Assembly (NCBI GenBank): GCA_900769945.1
Contig: CAAGIO010000004.1
Coordinates: 1 to 18,859, forward strand
Length of the DNA stretch: 18,859 nt
Direction of reading: 5' to 3'
Source of the DNA: Bacteroidales bacterium
Lineage (GTDB): Bacteria; Bacteroidota; Bacteroidia; Bacteroidales; F082
A program made the position numbers and the translations under genes. This document shows, piece after piece, positions 1-7,988 of this stretch. The notes under the pieces are model-generated. The model was given only the letters and a program-made list of their open reading frames with translations, was not told the DNA's origin and did not search any database. How positions within the stretch are numbered: position 1 is the stretch's first letter; each line of letters starts with the position of its first letter.

Positions 1-71
1 AATTTCGTAAACGGTTGGTATTTAATAAGATAAAGTTTTTGCCATCCAAACTTTTTTTTGAAATTTCCAAA

Positions 72-1742
72 CTAAAGGGGTGAAATTTCTGATTTTTGTT
101 CCGTTTTGGAGGTGTTTTTGGAGGTCTGTCCGGTGATTTTTTTCACCTTTCCGCGTGCCTTGTCGAGAATGCTTGTGCTGACGCCAAGAAGCAAGGCCTC
201 GTCTGAGCGAGAGAGGTTGAAGTCGTTGAGCATATAAACCCTGCGCTCAAGCTCGCCCATTTCCGGATATTTTTCTATTAGTGATTCATATAGGCCGGGA
301 TGGATGGCGTTGAACAGGTCGGTCATCGCCTCCCAGTGGTCCTTGTCACCGAATATCTCTTTCTCGAGATTGCGTAGCAGAGAATTGTCCTTACGGTCTT
401 TTGCCAGTATTTCGAGCCGCTGCATCAACCTCAGTTTATTCGATAGGCTGTCAGATTTGTCTTGGATGAGCCTGTTGTTGTCTTTAATAACCCTCAAAAG
501 TGTTGCGCTCATCTCGGATTCTTTCCTTTTTTTATGAATAATAAGAAATAGCATGACGATACAAGTCGTGAAAACAATGATAATAAGTATTGCCATCATC
601 ATCTCAAACCGATAACTGAAGATAATCTTGCGGTTCATGGTGTTTTGCAATGCCTCGTAGTCGTATTTCTTGTTTATCTCGTATATGTTGTCCTTTCTTA
701 GGTTTTCAATTAATTCAAATTGTTGGTTTTCGGATATTCTCTTGTAATACAGAGCTGTTGCGAAGTTGTTGTTCATCTCCTCGAAAGCAGATAATGCTTC
801 GTATGCTGATATTGCTGTCTCGGCTTTGACATTGGCAATTGGCAGTAGTTCTTTCACCTTATTATAATAATAAGCTGCAGAATCGTACTGTAGTCCTTTT
901 GCTAACGTCTTTCCGTAGTTTAAGTATAGAAGCACCATGTTGGAGGTGTCGGACGGGTTGTCAATCTTCCTTAAGCAGGCAATAGCCTCTTCTATTTTCC
1001 CTTGTTCTCTGAAACAAACTGAATAGTTGTTGATGATTTTGCAGTATGCTAATGAGGACTCACTTTTTTTTGCAAAAGCAAGACCTTGTTCTAAACAACT
1101 CTCGGCGTCCTGAAACCTGCCTGAAATAATGTTGATGACGGCCATAAGATTCAAAGCCATAGCGCGTTCCTCGTAGTTGTTGCCAAAAGCTTTCTCTGCT
1201 TTATATAACACCTCAATGGCCATGTCTGAATGATAATTTACATGCAGTAATCTCGCCATATTGTAACTGGCCCGTGCGTATGCTAAAGAGTCGTTTGCGA
1301 GTTCTGCATACATCACGGCGTTTTTGAAACAGGTCATAGCGTTGTCGTTGTCTCGTTTTTCTTTGAGTGCGTAACCGCTGTAGAGTGAGCCGTAAGATGC
1401 TTTTATGTGTTCGCCTTTTTTTGAAAAATAATCAGCGGAGCGTTCTAATTCTGACATGGTGTAAATCTTCTCTGACTTTATCCGGCGTGATAGTTCCCTG
1501 CGTTCGCCATCAGGGTGCCTGAAAATGGCTCCGGCTTGCATCAGCGACATGTTGAAGCGAATGTCGTCATCGAGAAACACCAATATGTTCATCACGCTGT
1601 CGATGAGGATGAGCGCACTGTCGGGGTCGGTTGCCGCAACATCCTGAGCCTGACGATAATAGCGTTTCGCACGACGCTTGTCGGAATCGCAAGACGAAAG
1701 CGCAATCAACAACGATAAAAATACGAAAAGATATTTTTTCAT
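72..1742 (-). CDS. Lipoprotein-anchored TPR protein with a membrane segment and C-terminal HTH (putative membrane-tethered regulator)
   Basis: 556 residues. The N-terminus is a lipoprotein signal peptide (MKKYLF..., hydrophobic core, LSSC lipobox with Cys18). Residues of about 25-350 are alpha-helical with repeated A-Y-A-x-A/Y-N-M-A patterns typical of tetratricopeptide repeats. A single hydrophobic segment at about 379-402 is followed by basic residues (HKKRK), then a coiled-coil-like stretch. The C-terminus, about 490-540, has the E-R-R-V ... L-S-R-S-D-E-A-L-L-L-G-V-S pattern of the LuxR-like helix-turn-helix found at the end of many Bacteroidales TPR regulators. This suggests a periplasmic sensor joined through the inner membrane to a cytoplasmic DNA-binding tail. 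Ligand and targets are unknown. It is divergent from mutS2, with a -7 box only 4 bases before the ATG. The architecture is seen in the sequence; the regulatory role is inferred from similar proteins. Confidence 0.8.
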   Translation of the reverse strand: MKKYLFVFLSLLIALSSCDSDKRRAKRYYRQAQDVAATDPDSALILIDSVMNILVFLDDDIRFNMSLMQAGAIFRHPDGERRELSRRIKSEKIYTMSELERSADYFSKKGEHIKASYGSLYSGYALKEKRDNDNAMTCFKNAVMYAELANDSLAYARASYNMARLLHVNYHSDMAIEVLYKAEKAFGNNYEERAMALNLMAVINIISGRFQDAESCLEQGLAFAKKSESSLAYCKIINNYSVCFREQGKIEEAIACLRKIDNPSDTSNMVLLYLNYGKTLAKGLQYDSAAYYYNKVKELLPIANVKAETAISAYEALSAFEEMNNNFATALYYKRISENQQFELIENLRKDNIYEINKKYDYEALQNTMNRKIIFSYRFEMMMAILIIIVFTTCIVMLFLIIHKKRKESEMSATLLRVIKDNNRLIQDKSDSLSNKLRLMQRLEILAKDRKDNSLLRNLEKEIFGDKDHWEAMTDLFNAIHPGLYESLIEKYPEMGELERRVYMLNDFNLSRSDEALLLGVSTSILDKARGKVKKITGQTSKNTSKTEQKSEISPL

Positions 1743-1746
1743 GATG

Positions 1747-1754
1747 CAAAAATA
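1747..1754 (-). promoter_or_regulatory. -7 promoter box for the TPR regulator gene
   Basis: On the minus strand this reads TATTTTTG, a full match to the Bacteroidota -7 consensus TAnnTTTG. It ends 4 bases before the ATG, so transcription starting about 6 bases after it would give a leaderless or nearly leaderless mRNA. I see no convincing -33 element. Confidence 0.45.
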
Positions 1755-1890
1755 AATATTATATCTTTATTATTGAAAGTTTTTTTAAAAATTCCATGCC
1801 TTTGACGGGCAATCCTAAGGTCAGAGGAATAATTGTAGATGTCCTTGACAGAGGAAATGGATGTTTAGGGTGCCATAAAATTATTGATGG

Positions 1891-1923
1891 TTGGGGCTGT
1901 CTGCTTAAAAATGATTATTTTTG
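1891..1923 (+). promoter_or_regulatory. Promoter for mutS2 (TTG, 22-base spacer, TATTTTTG)
   Basis: TATTTTTG at 1916-1923 matches the Bacteroidota -7 consensus exactly, and a TTG at 1891-1893 lies 22 bases upstream as a candidate -33 element. The box lies downstream of the first in-frame ATG codons (1884, 1887, 1911), which argues that those are not the translation start. Confidence 0.55.
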
Positions 1924-1940
1924 CAAAAAATATACGAGTC

Positions 1941-4352
1941 GTGGTTTATCCGGGAGATTTTGAAGTAAAGATAGGATTTAATACTATTAGGGAGAGGCTT
2001 AAAGAGTTGTGTATCAGCTATATGGGCTTGGAGAATGTTGATAAGATGACGTTCTGTACCGACATTGACGAGATTGGTATTTGGTTGAAACTAACAGAGG
2101 AGTTTGATTTGTTGCTTCAGGATGGGGTGCCGTTTCCCGTTCGGGATTACAACGATCTGCGTGGGGAGTTCAAGCATCTTTCTATTGAAGGTACGGTTAT
2201 CAGCTTTGAGAGCCTGTGTGCTATGAAGCCCACATTGTCGGCTGTGTATTATGTGTTAAAGTTTTTTAACTCGGCTTCTTCTGAAAAGGTGCCTTATCTG
2301 CAGGCGTTGGCAGAGGGTGTTGTTGTGAGTGAGAGGTTGTTCCGTGAGGTGGAAAGGCTTGTTAACGAGAAGGGAGAGATGCCAGACAATGCGTCGCCGG
2401 AGCTTTTGGAGATACGCCGTGACATCAGGCGTAGGCGTGGTTCGATAGAGCGGACGATGCGTAAGATATTGACGGAGGCGAAGAACGCGGGCATCACTGA
2501 CAGCGCCTCGGAGATGACGATACGTGACGGTAGGCCTGTTATCCCGGTGAGGGCGGCAGACAAAAGGGCGTTGCGCGGCTTCATCCATGACGAGTCAGCG
2601 ACAGGGCAGACGGTGTATATCGAGCCTGCCGAGATTTTTGACACTAACAACGAGATACGTGAGCTTGAATATGCCGAGAGAAGGGAGATACATAAGATTC
2701 TTGCGGCGTTCACCGCACTGTTGCGCCCGGAGATACCGTCTCTGGTGACGGCATGGCGTCTGCTCGGCCGCCTCGACTTCGTGCGTGCCAAGACATTGCT
2801 CGGCCATGAGATGAACGCTGTGATACCGGAATTAGTGGAGGAACCGTTCTTCCATTGGAAATCAGCACGACACCCTCTTCTCGAACAGAAACTTAAGGCT
2901 CAGGGCAGAAAAATCACACCCCTCGACCTTGACCTTGACAAAGAACAGAGGATTCTCGTTATTTCTGGACCAAACGCTGGCGGTAAGTCAGTGTGCCTCA
3001 AGACAATAGGACTTATCCAATATATGGTGCAGTGCGGATTGCCCGTGCCTATGGATATCGACTCGCAATGCGGCGTCTTCCAAGATATGTTTATCGACAT
3101 AGGCGATGAACAGTCGCTCGAAAACGACTTGAGTACTTATAGCTCCCATCTTCTCAATATGAAAGAGCTCCTGACCCACTGTAACGAGAGCTCGCTCTTC
3201 CTCATCGATGAGTTCGGAACGGGTACTGAACCTCAGATTGGTGGCGCAATAGCGGAGGCGGTGCTTCTGAGCCTTAATGCTAAGGAGGCTTTCGGCGTGG
3301 TGACAACACATTATGCTAACCTGAAACTCTTAGCCGATAATAATCAGGGGATTATCAATGGCGCGATGCTCTTCGACACCCGTTTCCTCCAGCCCATATA
3401 TATTATGTCGGTGGGAAAACCCGGTAGCTCCTTCGCATTCGAGATAGCCAGAAAAATAGGCTTCCCGGAACAGATTCTCAATGACGCTGCTGAGATTTCC
3501 GGTAAAGAACACCTCGATTTTGAACAACAGCTGCAGCAAATAGAGATAGAAAAGAAGGAGATACGAAAGAAAGAACAGGAGCTGAAGATCGCCGACAACC
3601 TTCTGAATGAAGTGGTTACAAAATATAAAAACTTACTTTTTGAGATAGAAAGGAAGAAAAACCACCTTCTTAACGAGGCGAATAAGGAGGCGCAGGCCCT
3701 TATTGATAAGGCTAATGCTAAGATTGAGAACACTATTAGGGAAATCAGGGAGGCTCAGGCTGAAAAGGAACGTACCAAGTCTCTTCGCGCTGAGTTGAGC
3801 CAGATGAAGCAAAGCCTTGAAGATGAGGCGAAAAACATCTCAAAGAAACTTAAGGTCGAGGACAAGAACGAACAGTCGAAGGCGGATTTGAAAGTCGGTG
3901 ACGCGGTGTGTATAAACGAACTCGAAATGGTGGGCGAGATAATCTCTGTCTCCGATACCGATGTGACAGTGAAGTTCGGTGAGATAAGGCTGCGCACCAC
4001 CCCTGAAAAAGTACGCAAAATATCTAAGTCACAGGCTCGTAAGGCCGCTAACGACCATTCTTTCCTTAAGAAAAATATCATGAACGACATCAATGAGAAG
4101 GCGGAGAAGTTCAACCTGACACTTGATGTACGCGGTCAACGGGGCGATGAGGCAATTGATAATGTCTTAAAATATATTGATGAGGCTAACTTGCTGAGTA
4201 TTAAAGAAGTGAGTATCCTTCACGGCAAGGGTAACGGCATCTTGCGTAAGCTGATTCGAGAATATCTTAACCATCAATCCTGTGTGCAGTCGTTCTGTGA
4301 CGCAAGCCTCGAAACGGGTGGTACAGGCATCACAAGGGTAACTCTTAAATAA
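1941..4352 (+). CDS. mutS2: MutS2 family ATPase with C-terminal Smr domain
   Basis: About 803 residues from the GTG at 1941, matching the usual family length. MutS2 is a MutS-like ATPase. In Bacillus it acts on collided ribosomes (also called RqcU), and it has been linked to suppression of recombination. Visible motifs, numbered from the GTG, are Walker A GPNAGGKS near 343, Walker B LFLIDEFGTG near 420, a long charged coiled coil at about 500-640, and an Smr nuclease-like domain at the end with LDVRG and HGKGNG. The reading frame is open from the ATG at 1884. I prefer the GTG because it gives V-Y-P-G-D-F-E, the normal start of Bacteroidales MutS2, and because the upstream ATGs precede or overlap the probable promoter. 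An 8-bp gap to the GH97 gene suggests cotranscription. No key residue appears missing. Confidence 0.95.
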   Translation: MVYPGDFEVKIGFNTIRERLKELCISYMGLENVDKMTFCTDIDEIGIWLKLTEEFDLLLQDGVPFPVRDYNDLRGEFKHLSIEGTVISFESLCAMKPTLSAVYYVLKFFNSASSEKVPYLQALAEGVVVSERLFREVERLVNEKGEMPDNASPELLEIRRDIRRRRGSIERTMRKILTEAKNAGITDSASEMTIRDGRPVIPVRAADKRALRGFIHDESATGQTVYIEPAEIFDTNNEIRELEYAERREIHKILAAFTALLRPEIPSLVTAWRLLGRLDFVRAKTLLGHEMNAVIPELVEEPFFHWKSARHPLLEQKLKAQGRKITPLDLDLDKEQRILVISGPNAGGKSVCLKTIGLIQYMVQCGLPVPMDIDSQCGVFQDMFIDIGDEQSLENDLSTYSSHLLNMKELLTHCNESSLFLIDEFGTGTEPQIGGAIAEAVLLSLNAKEAFGVVTTHYANLKLLADNNQGIINGAMLFDTRFLQPIYIMSVGKPGSSFAFEIARKIGFPEQILNDAAEISGKEHLDFEQQLQQIEIEKKEIRKKEQELKIADNLLNEVVTKYKNLLFEIERKKNHLLNEANKEAQALIDKANAKIENTIREIREAQAEKERTKSLRAELSQMKQSLEDEAKNISKKLKVEDKNEQSKADLKVGDAVCINELEMVGEIISVSDTDVTVKFGEIRLRTTPEKVRKISKSQARKAANDHSFLKKNIMNDINEKAEKFNLTLDVRGQRGDEAIDNVLKYIDEANLLSIKEVSILHGKGNGILRKLIREYLNHQSCVQSFCDASLETGGTGITRVTLK

Positions 4353-4360
4353 CGCCTCTT

Positions 4361-6295
4361 ATGAAACAGTGTCTTATCTTGTTGGTTTTGTTATGCCTGC
4401 GCTTCGCATCCATGGCTTCCGGCAAGGTGTCGCTACGTTTTTTTCTCGATGCCGGCGGCACTCCTTTCTATTGTGTGCTCCTTGATAATGACACTGTCGT
4501 GAGCCCTTCCCGCCTCGGACTGATGACCGAAACCGACAGTCTGTGCAGCTCCTTTCAGCTTGAGAATGTATCTGAAAAGGATTTTGATGAGGTTGTTGTT
4601 CTGCCATGGGGCGCAAACAAAAACATTGTAAATAGGAATCATGAGGTGAGATATGATTTAAGACATCTACCGACAAATAATCTTATCTCGTTGGTGTTCA
4701 AGGTCTTTGATAATAGCGTCGCGTTCCGTTACATCGCAAACGACTCCATCGTTGACGAGTTTACTGAGATGGCGATAAATGGTAGTCCGGCGGCTTTCTG
4801 GTCGTGGGCTGACTATAATACTTACGAGAAAGAGTATTACCGTACACGTTTAGATGACGCTCCATGGTCGGCGTTCCCGCTTGTCCTGCGGTATGATAAC
4901 GGGACTCATGTCGCACTGAGAGAGTCAGCTGTCATCTGTTATCCTGACGGCACCTTGAAAAATACCGGTGCTAACCGTTTGCGCGTGGTCCTGACGCCGC
5001 CCTCGTCCGAAGTGGCTCGTTCTCATAATAATACGTCAAGCCCGTGGCGTATCATCACTGTCACTCGTTCCGCCTCTGAGATGGCTAATGACAATACGCC
5101 TTTATGCCTTGCTCCTCCTCATGCGGAAGGTGCATATTGCGGGAAACCAATGACATACGTGGGGATATGGTGGGAATATCATCTTGGTGTCTCCGAATGG
5201 GCGGAGGGCGAGAGGCATGGAGCAACGACGGAGAAGGCGATGAGGTATATCGATTTTGCAGCGGAACATAATGTTGGTGGCGTGCTTGTGGAGGGCTGGA
5301 ACAAAGGCTGGGCAAAATGGGGTGACACCGACTTCGTCACTCCTGCCGATGATTATGATATCGAGAGGGTTGCTGATTATGCGAGGGAGAAGAATGTCAG
5401 GCTGATAATGCATCATGAGACGGGAGGCGATATTTTGAACTACGAGTCGAGGCTTGATAGTGCGTTCGCTTTTTGTAAACGACTTGGTATCAATGATGTA
5501 AAGACGGGGCATGCCGGCATTATCCCGAATGGATTGAACCATCATTCTAAAAATGTCGTTACTCATTTTGAGAAGGTGGTGGCGACGGCTGCGCGTTATG
5601 GCATTGCTCTTGACATGCACGAGCCTGTGGGTCTTTGTGCTATGGAGCGCACCTATCCTAACCTTATGACGCGTGAGGGCGTGCGTGGTATGGAGTGGGA
5701 GGCGTGGAGTAACGGTAACACGCCGAGGCATAACGCCACACTGCCTTTTACCAGAGGGCTCGCCGGCCCGATGGATTATACTCCGGGAATCTTCGACATC
5801 TTGTTTGAGAACGCCCCTGTCCGACAACGATGGAACTGCGATGAGGAGACGATGCGTTCAGCTAAGGTGCATAGCACTGTCGCTCACCAGCTTGCTCTGA
5901 TGGTGACATTATATTCGCCTTGGGTCATGGCTGCCGACTGTATTGACAATTACGAGGAGCACCCGATGTTCGCCTTCGTGGAGATGTTAAACCCTGATTA
6001 TGATGAGAGCGTGGTGCTTCAGGGCGAGATAGGGGAGTTTGTTGTAGTGGCACGGCGCACAGGCTCAACGTGGTACGTCGCGGCAGTGACTAATGATGAG
6101 GAGAGGGAGTTAGTGCTTCCGTTGGACTTCATCTCTGATACTGCTCATGAGGCGTTTCTGTTTCTTGATGGCGATGACGCTGATTATGAGACGAATCCAT
6201 TGAGTTTTTCCGTGGAGCAAAGAGAGGTGGGGAGGGGTGAGGTGTTGAGGCTGAGGCTCGCGAGGGGAGGAGGCTGTGCCATAGTGATAAAATAA
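4361..6295 (+). CDS. Glycoside hydrolase family 97, SusB-like (probable inverting alpha-glucosidase type)
   Basis: 644 residues with an N-terminal signal peptide (hydrophobic run to about residue 19), so exported, probably to the periplasm. Layout is the GH97 pattern: N-terminal beta-sandwich, a TIM barrel starting near the YVGIWWEYH segment, and a short C-terminal beta domain. Glutamates E353 (HHETGG), E421 (DMHEPV) and E445 (RGMEWE) are spaced 68 and 24 residues apart, close to the spacing of SusB E439, E508 and E532, the two bases and the acid. E439 here sits where SusB has E526, a calcium ligand. Retaining GH97 alpha-galactosidases lack these base glutamates, so an inverting alpha-glucosidase-type enzyme is more likely. 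Substrate specificity is not proven. No SusC/SusD genes are nearby. It follows mutS2 by 8 bp, and somewhat shorter than SusB (738 residues). Confidence 0.9.
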   Translation: MKQCLILLVLLCLRFASMASGKVSLRFFLDAGGTPFYCVLLDNDTVVSPSRLGLMTETDSLCSSFQLENVSEKDFDEVVVLPWGANKNIVNRNHEVRYDLRHLPTNNLISLVFKVFDNSVAFRYIANDSIVDEFTEMAINGSPAAFWSWADYNTYEKEYYRTRLDDAPWSAFPLVLRYDNGTHVALRESAVICYPDGTLKNTGANRLRVVLTPPSSEVARSHNNTSSPWRIITVTRSASEMANDNTPLCLAPPHAEGAYCGKPMTYVGIWWEYHLGVSEWAEGERHGATTEKAMRYIDFAAEHNVGGVLVEGWNKGWAKWGDTDFVTPADDYDIERVADYAREKNVRLIMHHETGGDILNYESRLDSAFAFCKRLGINDVKTGHAGIIPNGLNHHSKNVVTHFEKVVATAARYGIALDMHEPVGLCAMERTYPNLMTREGVRGMEWEAWSNGNTPRHNATLPFTRGLAGPMDYTPGIFDILFENAPVRQRWNCDEETMRSAKVHSTVAHQLALMVTLYSPWVMAADCIDNYEEHPMFAFVEMLNPDYDESVVLQGEIGEFVVVARRTGSTWYVAAVTNDEERELVLPLDFISDTAHEAFLFLDGDDADYETNPLSFSVEQREVGRGEVLRLRLARGGGCAIVIK

Positions 6296-6314
6296 AGAGA
6301 ATGCTATAATGGAT

Positions 6315-6351
6315 AGGGCTGCGCCGAAATTTAGTATCACGGCACAGCCCT
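6315..6351. terminator. Stem-loop between convergent GH97 and metK genes
   Basis: AGGGCTGCGCCG at 6315-6326 pairs with CGGCACAGCCCT at 6340-6351 with one internal mismatch (11 pairs, 13-base loop). On the plus strand it is followed by GTGTTTTA, a weak T tract. It sits 20 bases after the GH97 stop and is the best terminator candidate for that transcript; it may also stop metK readthrough. Confidence 0.6.
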
Positions 6352-6468
6352 GTGTTTTAGATGTTATTGCTGCCCACCAAACTGTAATGTGTATTCAAGT
6401 TACTGATAATCAGAGGTGGAAAAGCAGATAATGTTTGGGATAACCCTTGATTTTTTTCTATTTGTTTA

Positions 6469-7758
6469 TTATCCGAACAACTGTTTAATCTGTTCGGTCA
6501 TATCAAGTTTCTCCCAAGCGAAGAACTCCACGTTTTTGTAAATCTTGCCGTCTTCAACAAAGGTGTCTTTATCTTCATAATAGACTTCCACTTTGTCGGT
6601 GTAATAGTCTCTTCCGAAATGTCCGTATGATGCTGTCGGTGTGAACACGGGGTTTTTGAGGCCGAAACGTTTGACGATAGCGTAAGGACGAAGGTCGAAC
6701 AAAGACTTCAGCTTTTGTGCTATTTCTGCATCATTGATTATCTTGCCGTTTGAGTCTTTCACGTGAGCTGTGCCGTAGGTGTTGATGTAGAAGCCCACGG
6801 GTTGGGCCACGCCTATGGCGTAAGCTATCTGTACGAGTGCTTCGTCGCAGACGCCGGCAGCAACGATGTTCTTGGCGATATGGCGTGCTGCGTAAGCTGC
6901 TGAGCGATCGACCTTTGATGAGTCTTTTCCGGAGAATGCGCCGCCGCCGTGAGCACCTCTTCCGCCGTAGGTGTCAACGATAATTTTTCTGCCTGTCAGT
7001 CCGGTGTCGCCATGGGGCCCTCCGATGACGAATTTCCCTGTCGGGTTGACGAAGAGCTTCATGTCGGGTTTGAAAAGGCTGCGTACTTTTGCAGGAAGAA
7101 GCCTCTTGACACGCGGAATCAAAATCTTTCTTACGTCAAGTTCTATCTTGTCTATCATTGCCTTGTCGTCGTTCATGAACTCGTCGTGTTGTGTGGAGAT
7201 GACGATGGTGTCGATGCGTAACGGCTTCCAGTTTGTGTCGTATTCCACTGTCACCTGTGACTTCGAGTCAGGTCGCAGGTATTTCATCTGTCTGCCTTCT
7301 CTGCGTATCTTTGCGAGTTCCATGAGAAGGATATGCGACAGTGTCACTGTAAGCGGCATGTAGTCGGGGGTCTCCTTGCAGGCGTAGCCGAACATCATGC
7401 CTTGGTCACCGGCTCCTTGTTCCTCCTCGTTCTTACGTTCCACGCCTCTGTTGATGTCCTGCGACTGTTCGTGTATCGCTGACAAGATGCCGCACGACTT
7501 GCTGTCGAACTGATATTCTGCCTTGGTGTATCCAATCTTTTCTATGACGCGTCTTGCTGTCTCTTGAATGTCAACATAGCCGTTCGACTTCACCTCGCCG
7601 GCTAACACTGCTAATCCTGTTGTGACCATCGTCTCGCAGGCTACCTTCGACTCCGGGTCGTGACGTAGCATCTCGTCGAGGACGGCATCTGAAATCTGGT
7701 CAGCCACTTTGTCAGGATGACCTTCTGATACTGATTCTGATGTGAAATAATAACCCAT
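6469..7758 (-). CDS. metK: S-adenosylmethionine synthase
   Basis: 429 residues, the length usual in Bacteroidales and longer than the 384 of Escherichia coli. It makes S-adenosylmethionine from methionine and ATP with release of phosphate and diphosphate, in the cytoplasm, and the product feeds methylation and polyamine pathways. Diagnostic motifs are the N-terminal S-E-S-V-S-E-G-H-P-D-K (residues 7-17), GAGDQGMMFGYA near 115-126, and the glycine-rich GGGAFSGKD with the following S-K-V-D-R-S-A-A-Y near 270-290. All expected active-site segments appear intact. The gene is convergent with GH97 and lies downstream of gldA on the same strand, but separated from it by a palindrome and its own -7 box, so it is probably transcribed alone. 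I recognise no SAM riboswitch in its leader of about 140 bases. Confidence 0.98.
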   Translation of the reverse strand: MGYYFTSESVSEGHPDKVADQISDAVLDEMLRHDPESKVACETMVTTGLAVLAGEVKSNGYVDIQETARRVIEKIGYTKAEYQFDSKSCGILSAIHEQSQDINRGVERKNEEEQGAGDQGMMFGYACKETPDYMPLTVTLSHILLMELAKIRREGRQMKYLRPDSKSQVTVEYDTNWKPLRIDTIVISTQHDEFMNDDKAMIDKIELDVRKILIPRVKRLLPAKVRSLFKPDMKLFVNPTGKFVIGGPHGDTGLTGRKIIVDTYGGRGAHGGGAFSGKDSSKVDRSAAYAARHIAKNIVAAGVCDEALVQIAYAIGVAQPVGFYINTYGTAHVKDSNGKIINDAEIAQKLKSLFDLRPYAIVKRFGLKNPVFTPTASYGHFGRDYYTDKVEVYYEDKDTFVEDGKIYKNVEFFAWEKLDMTEQIKQLFG

Positions 7759-7779
7759 AATTTTAATAGTTTGTTGTTA

Positions 7780-7791
7780 AAGGCTCTCGCC
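7780..7791 (-). other. Small GNRA-loop hairpin in the metK leader
   Basis: On the minus strand this reads AGGC-GAGA-GCCT, a four-pair stem with a GAGA tetraloop, 21 bases before the metK ATG. It is short and could be chance. It does not match the parts of the SAM-I or SAM-II riboswitch consensus that I can recall. Confidence 0.25.
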
Positions 7792-7906
7792 TCTATCTGA
7801 TTAATAAATATGGATAATTTGAGATTGAAGATAAGAAACGCACTGTTTTAGCATTTTTTCTTGTGGTTGCAATCAATCAAATCTGTCCACGAAAATTTTT
7901 CGGCTG

Positions 7907-7914
7907 CAAAGATA
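7907..7914 (-). promoter_or_regulatory. -7 promoter box for metK
   Basis: The minus strand reads TATCTTTG, a full match to TAnnTTTG. Transcription would begin near 7900, leaving a leader of about 140 bases before metK. No clear TTG lies at the -33 spacing; that position falls at the edge of the GC-rich palindrome 7933-7972. Confidence 0.5.
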
Positions 7915-7932
7915 CGTTTTTTTCGGATAGCA

Positions 7933-7972
7933 GGCCGCCGCGACAGCAAAAATTTTTGCTGTCGCGGCGGCC
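7933..7972. repeat. Perfect 40-bp palindrome between gldA and metK (possible gldA terminator)
   Basis: The left 20 bases (GGCCGCCGCGACAG, then CAAAAA to the centre) are the exact reverse complement of the right 20. The centre is AAAAATTTTT, so as RNA it folds into a GC-rich stem of up to 18 pairs with a tiny AT loop. It begins 16 bases after the gldA stop in the gldA direction, which fits a terminator, but no T tract follows on either strand, so it is not a standard intrinsic terminator. Confidence 0.75.
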
Positions 7973-7988
7973 GTTGATAATGTTGTCG

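Noticed and set aside
45..73. Direct repeat TCCAAACT (45-52 and 66-73) as an attachment site
   Set aside because: Only eight bases, AT-rich context, no integrase or element between.
1884..1940. ATG at 1884 as the mutS2 start
   Set aside because: The extra residues are not family-like, and these codons lie before or within the likely promoter; the GTG at 1941 fits the family N-terminus.
5102..5827. 241-codon minus-strand open frame inside the GH97 gene
   Set aside because: It is a shadow of a clear GH97 reading frame with catalytic motifs; its translation is rich in Arg/His/Pro and lacks any domain.
7759..7900. Possible SAM riboswitch upstream of metK
   Set aside because: The leader has a CTTATC start-like string and a small hairpin, but the conserved SAM-I core (GAGGGA, GCAAC) and the SAM-II core are missing.
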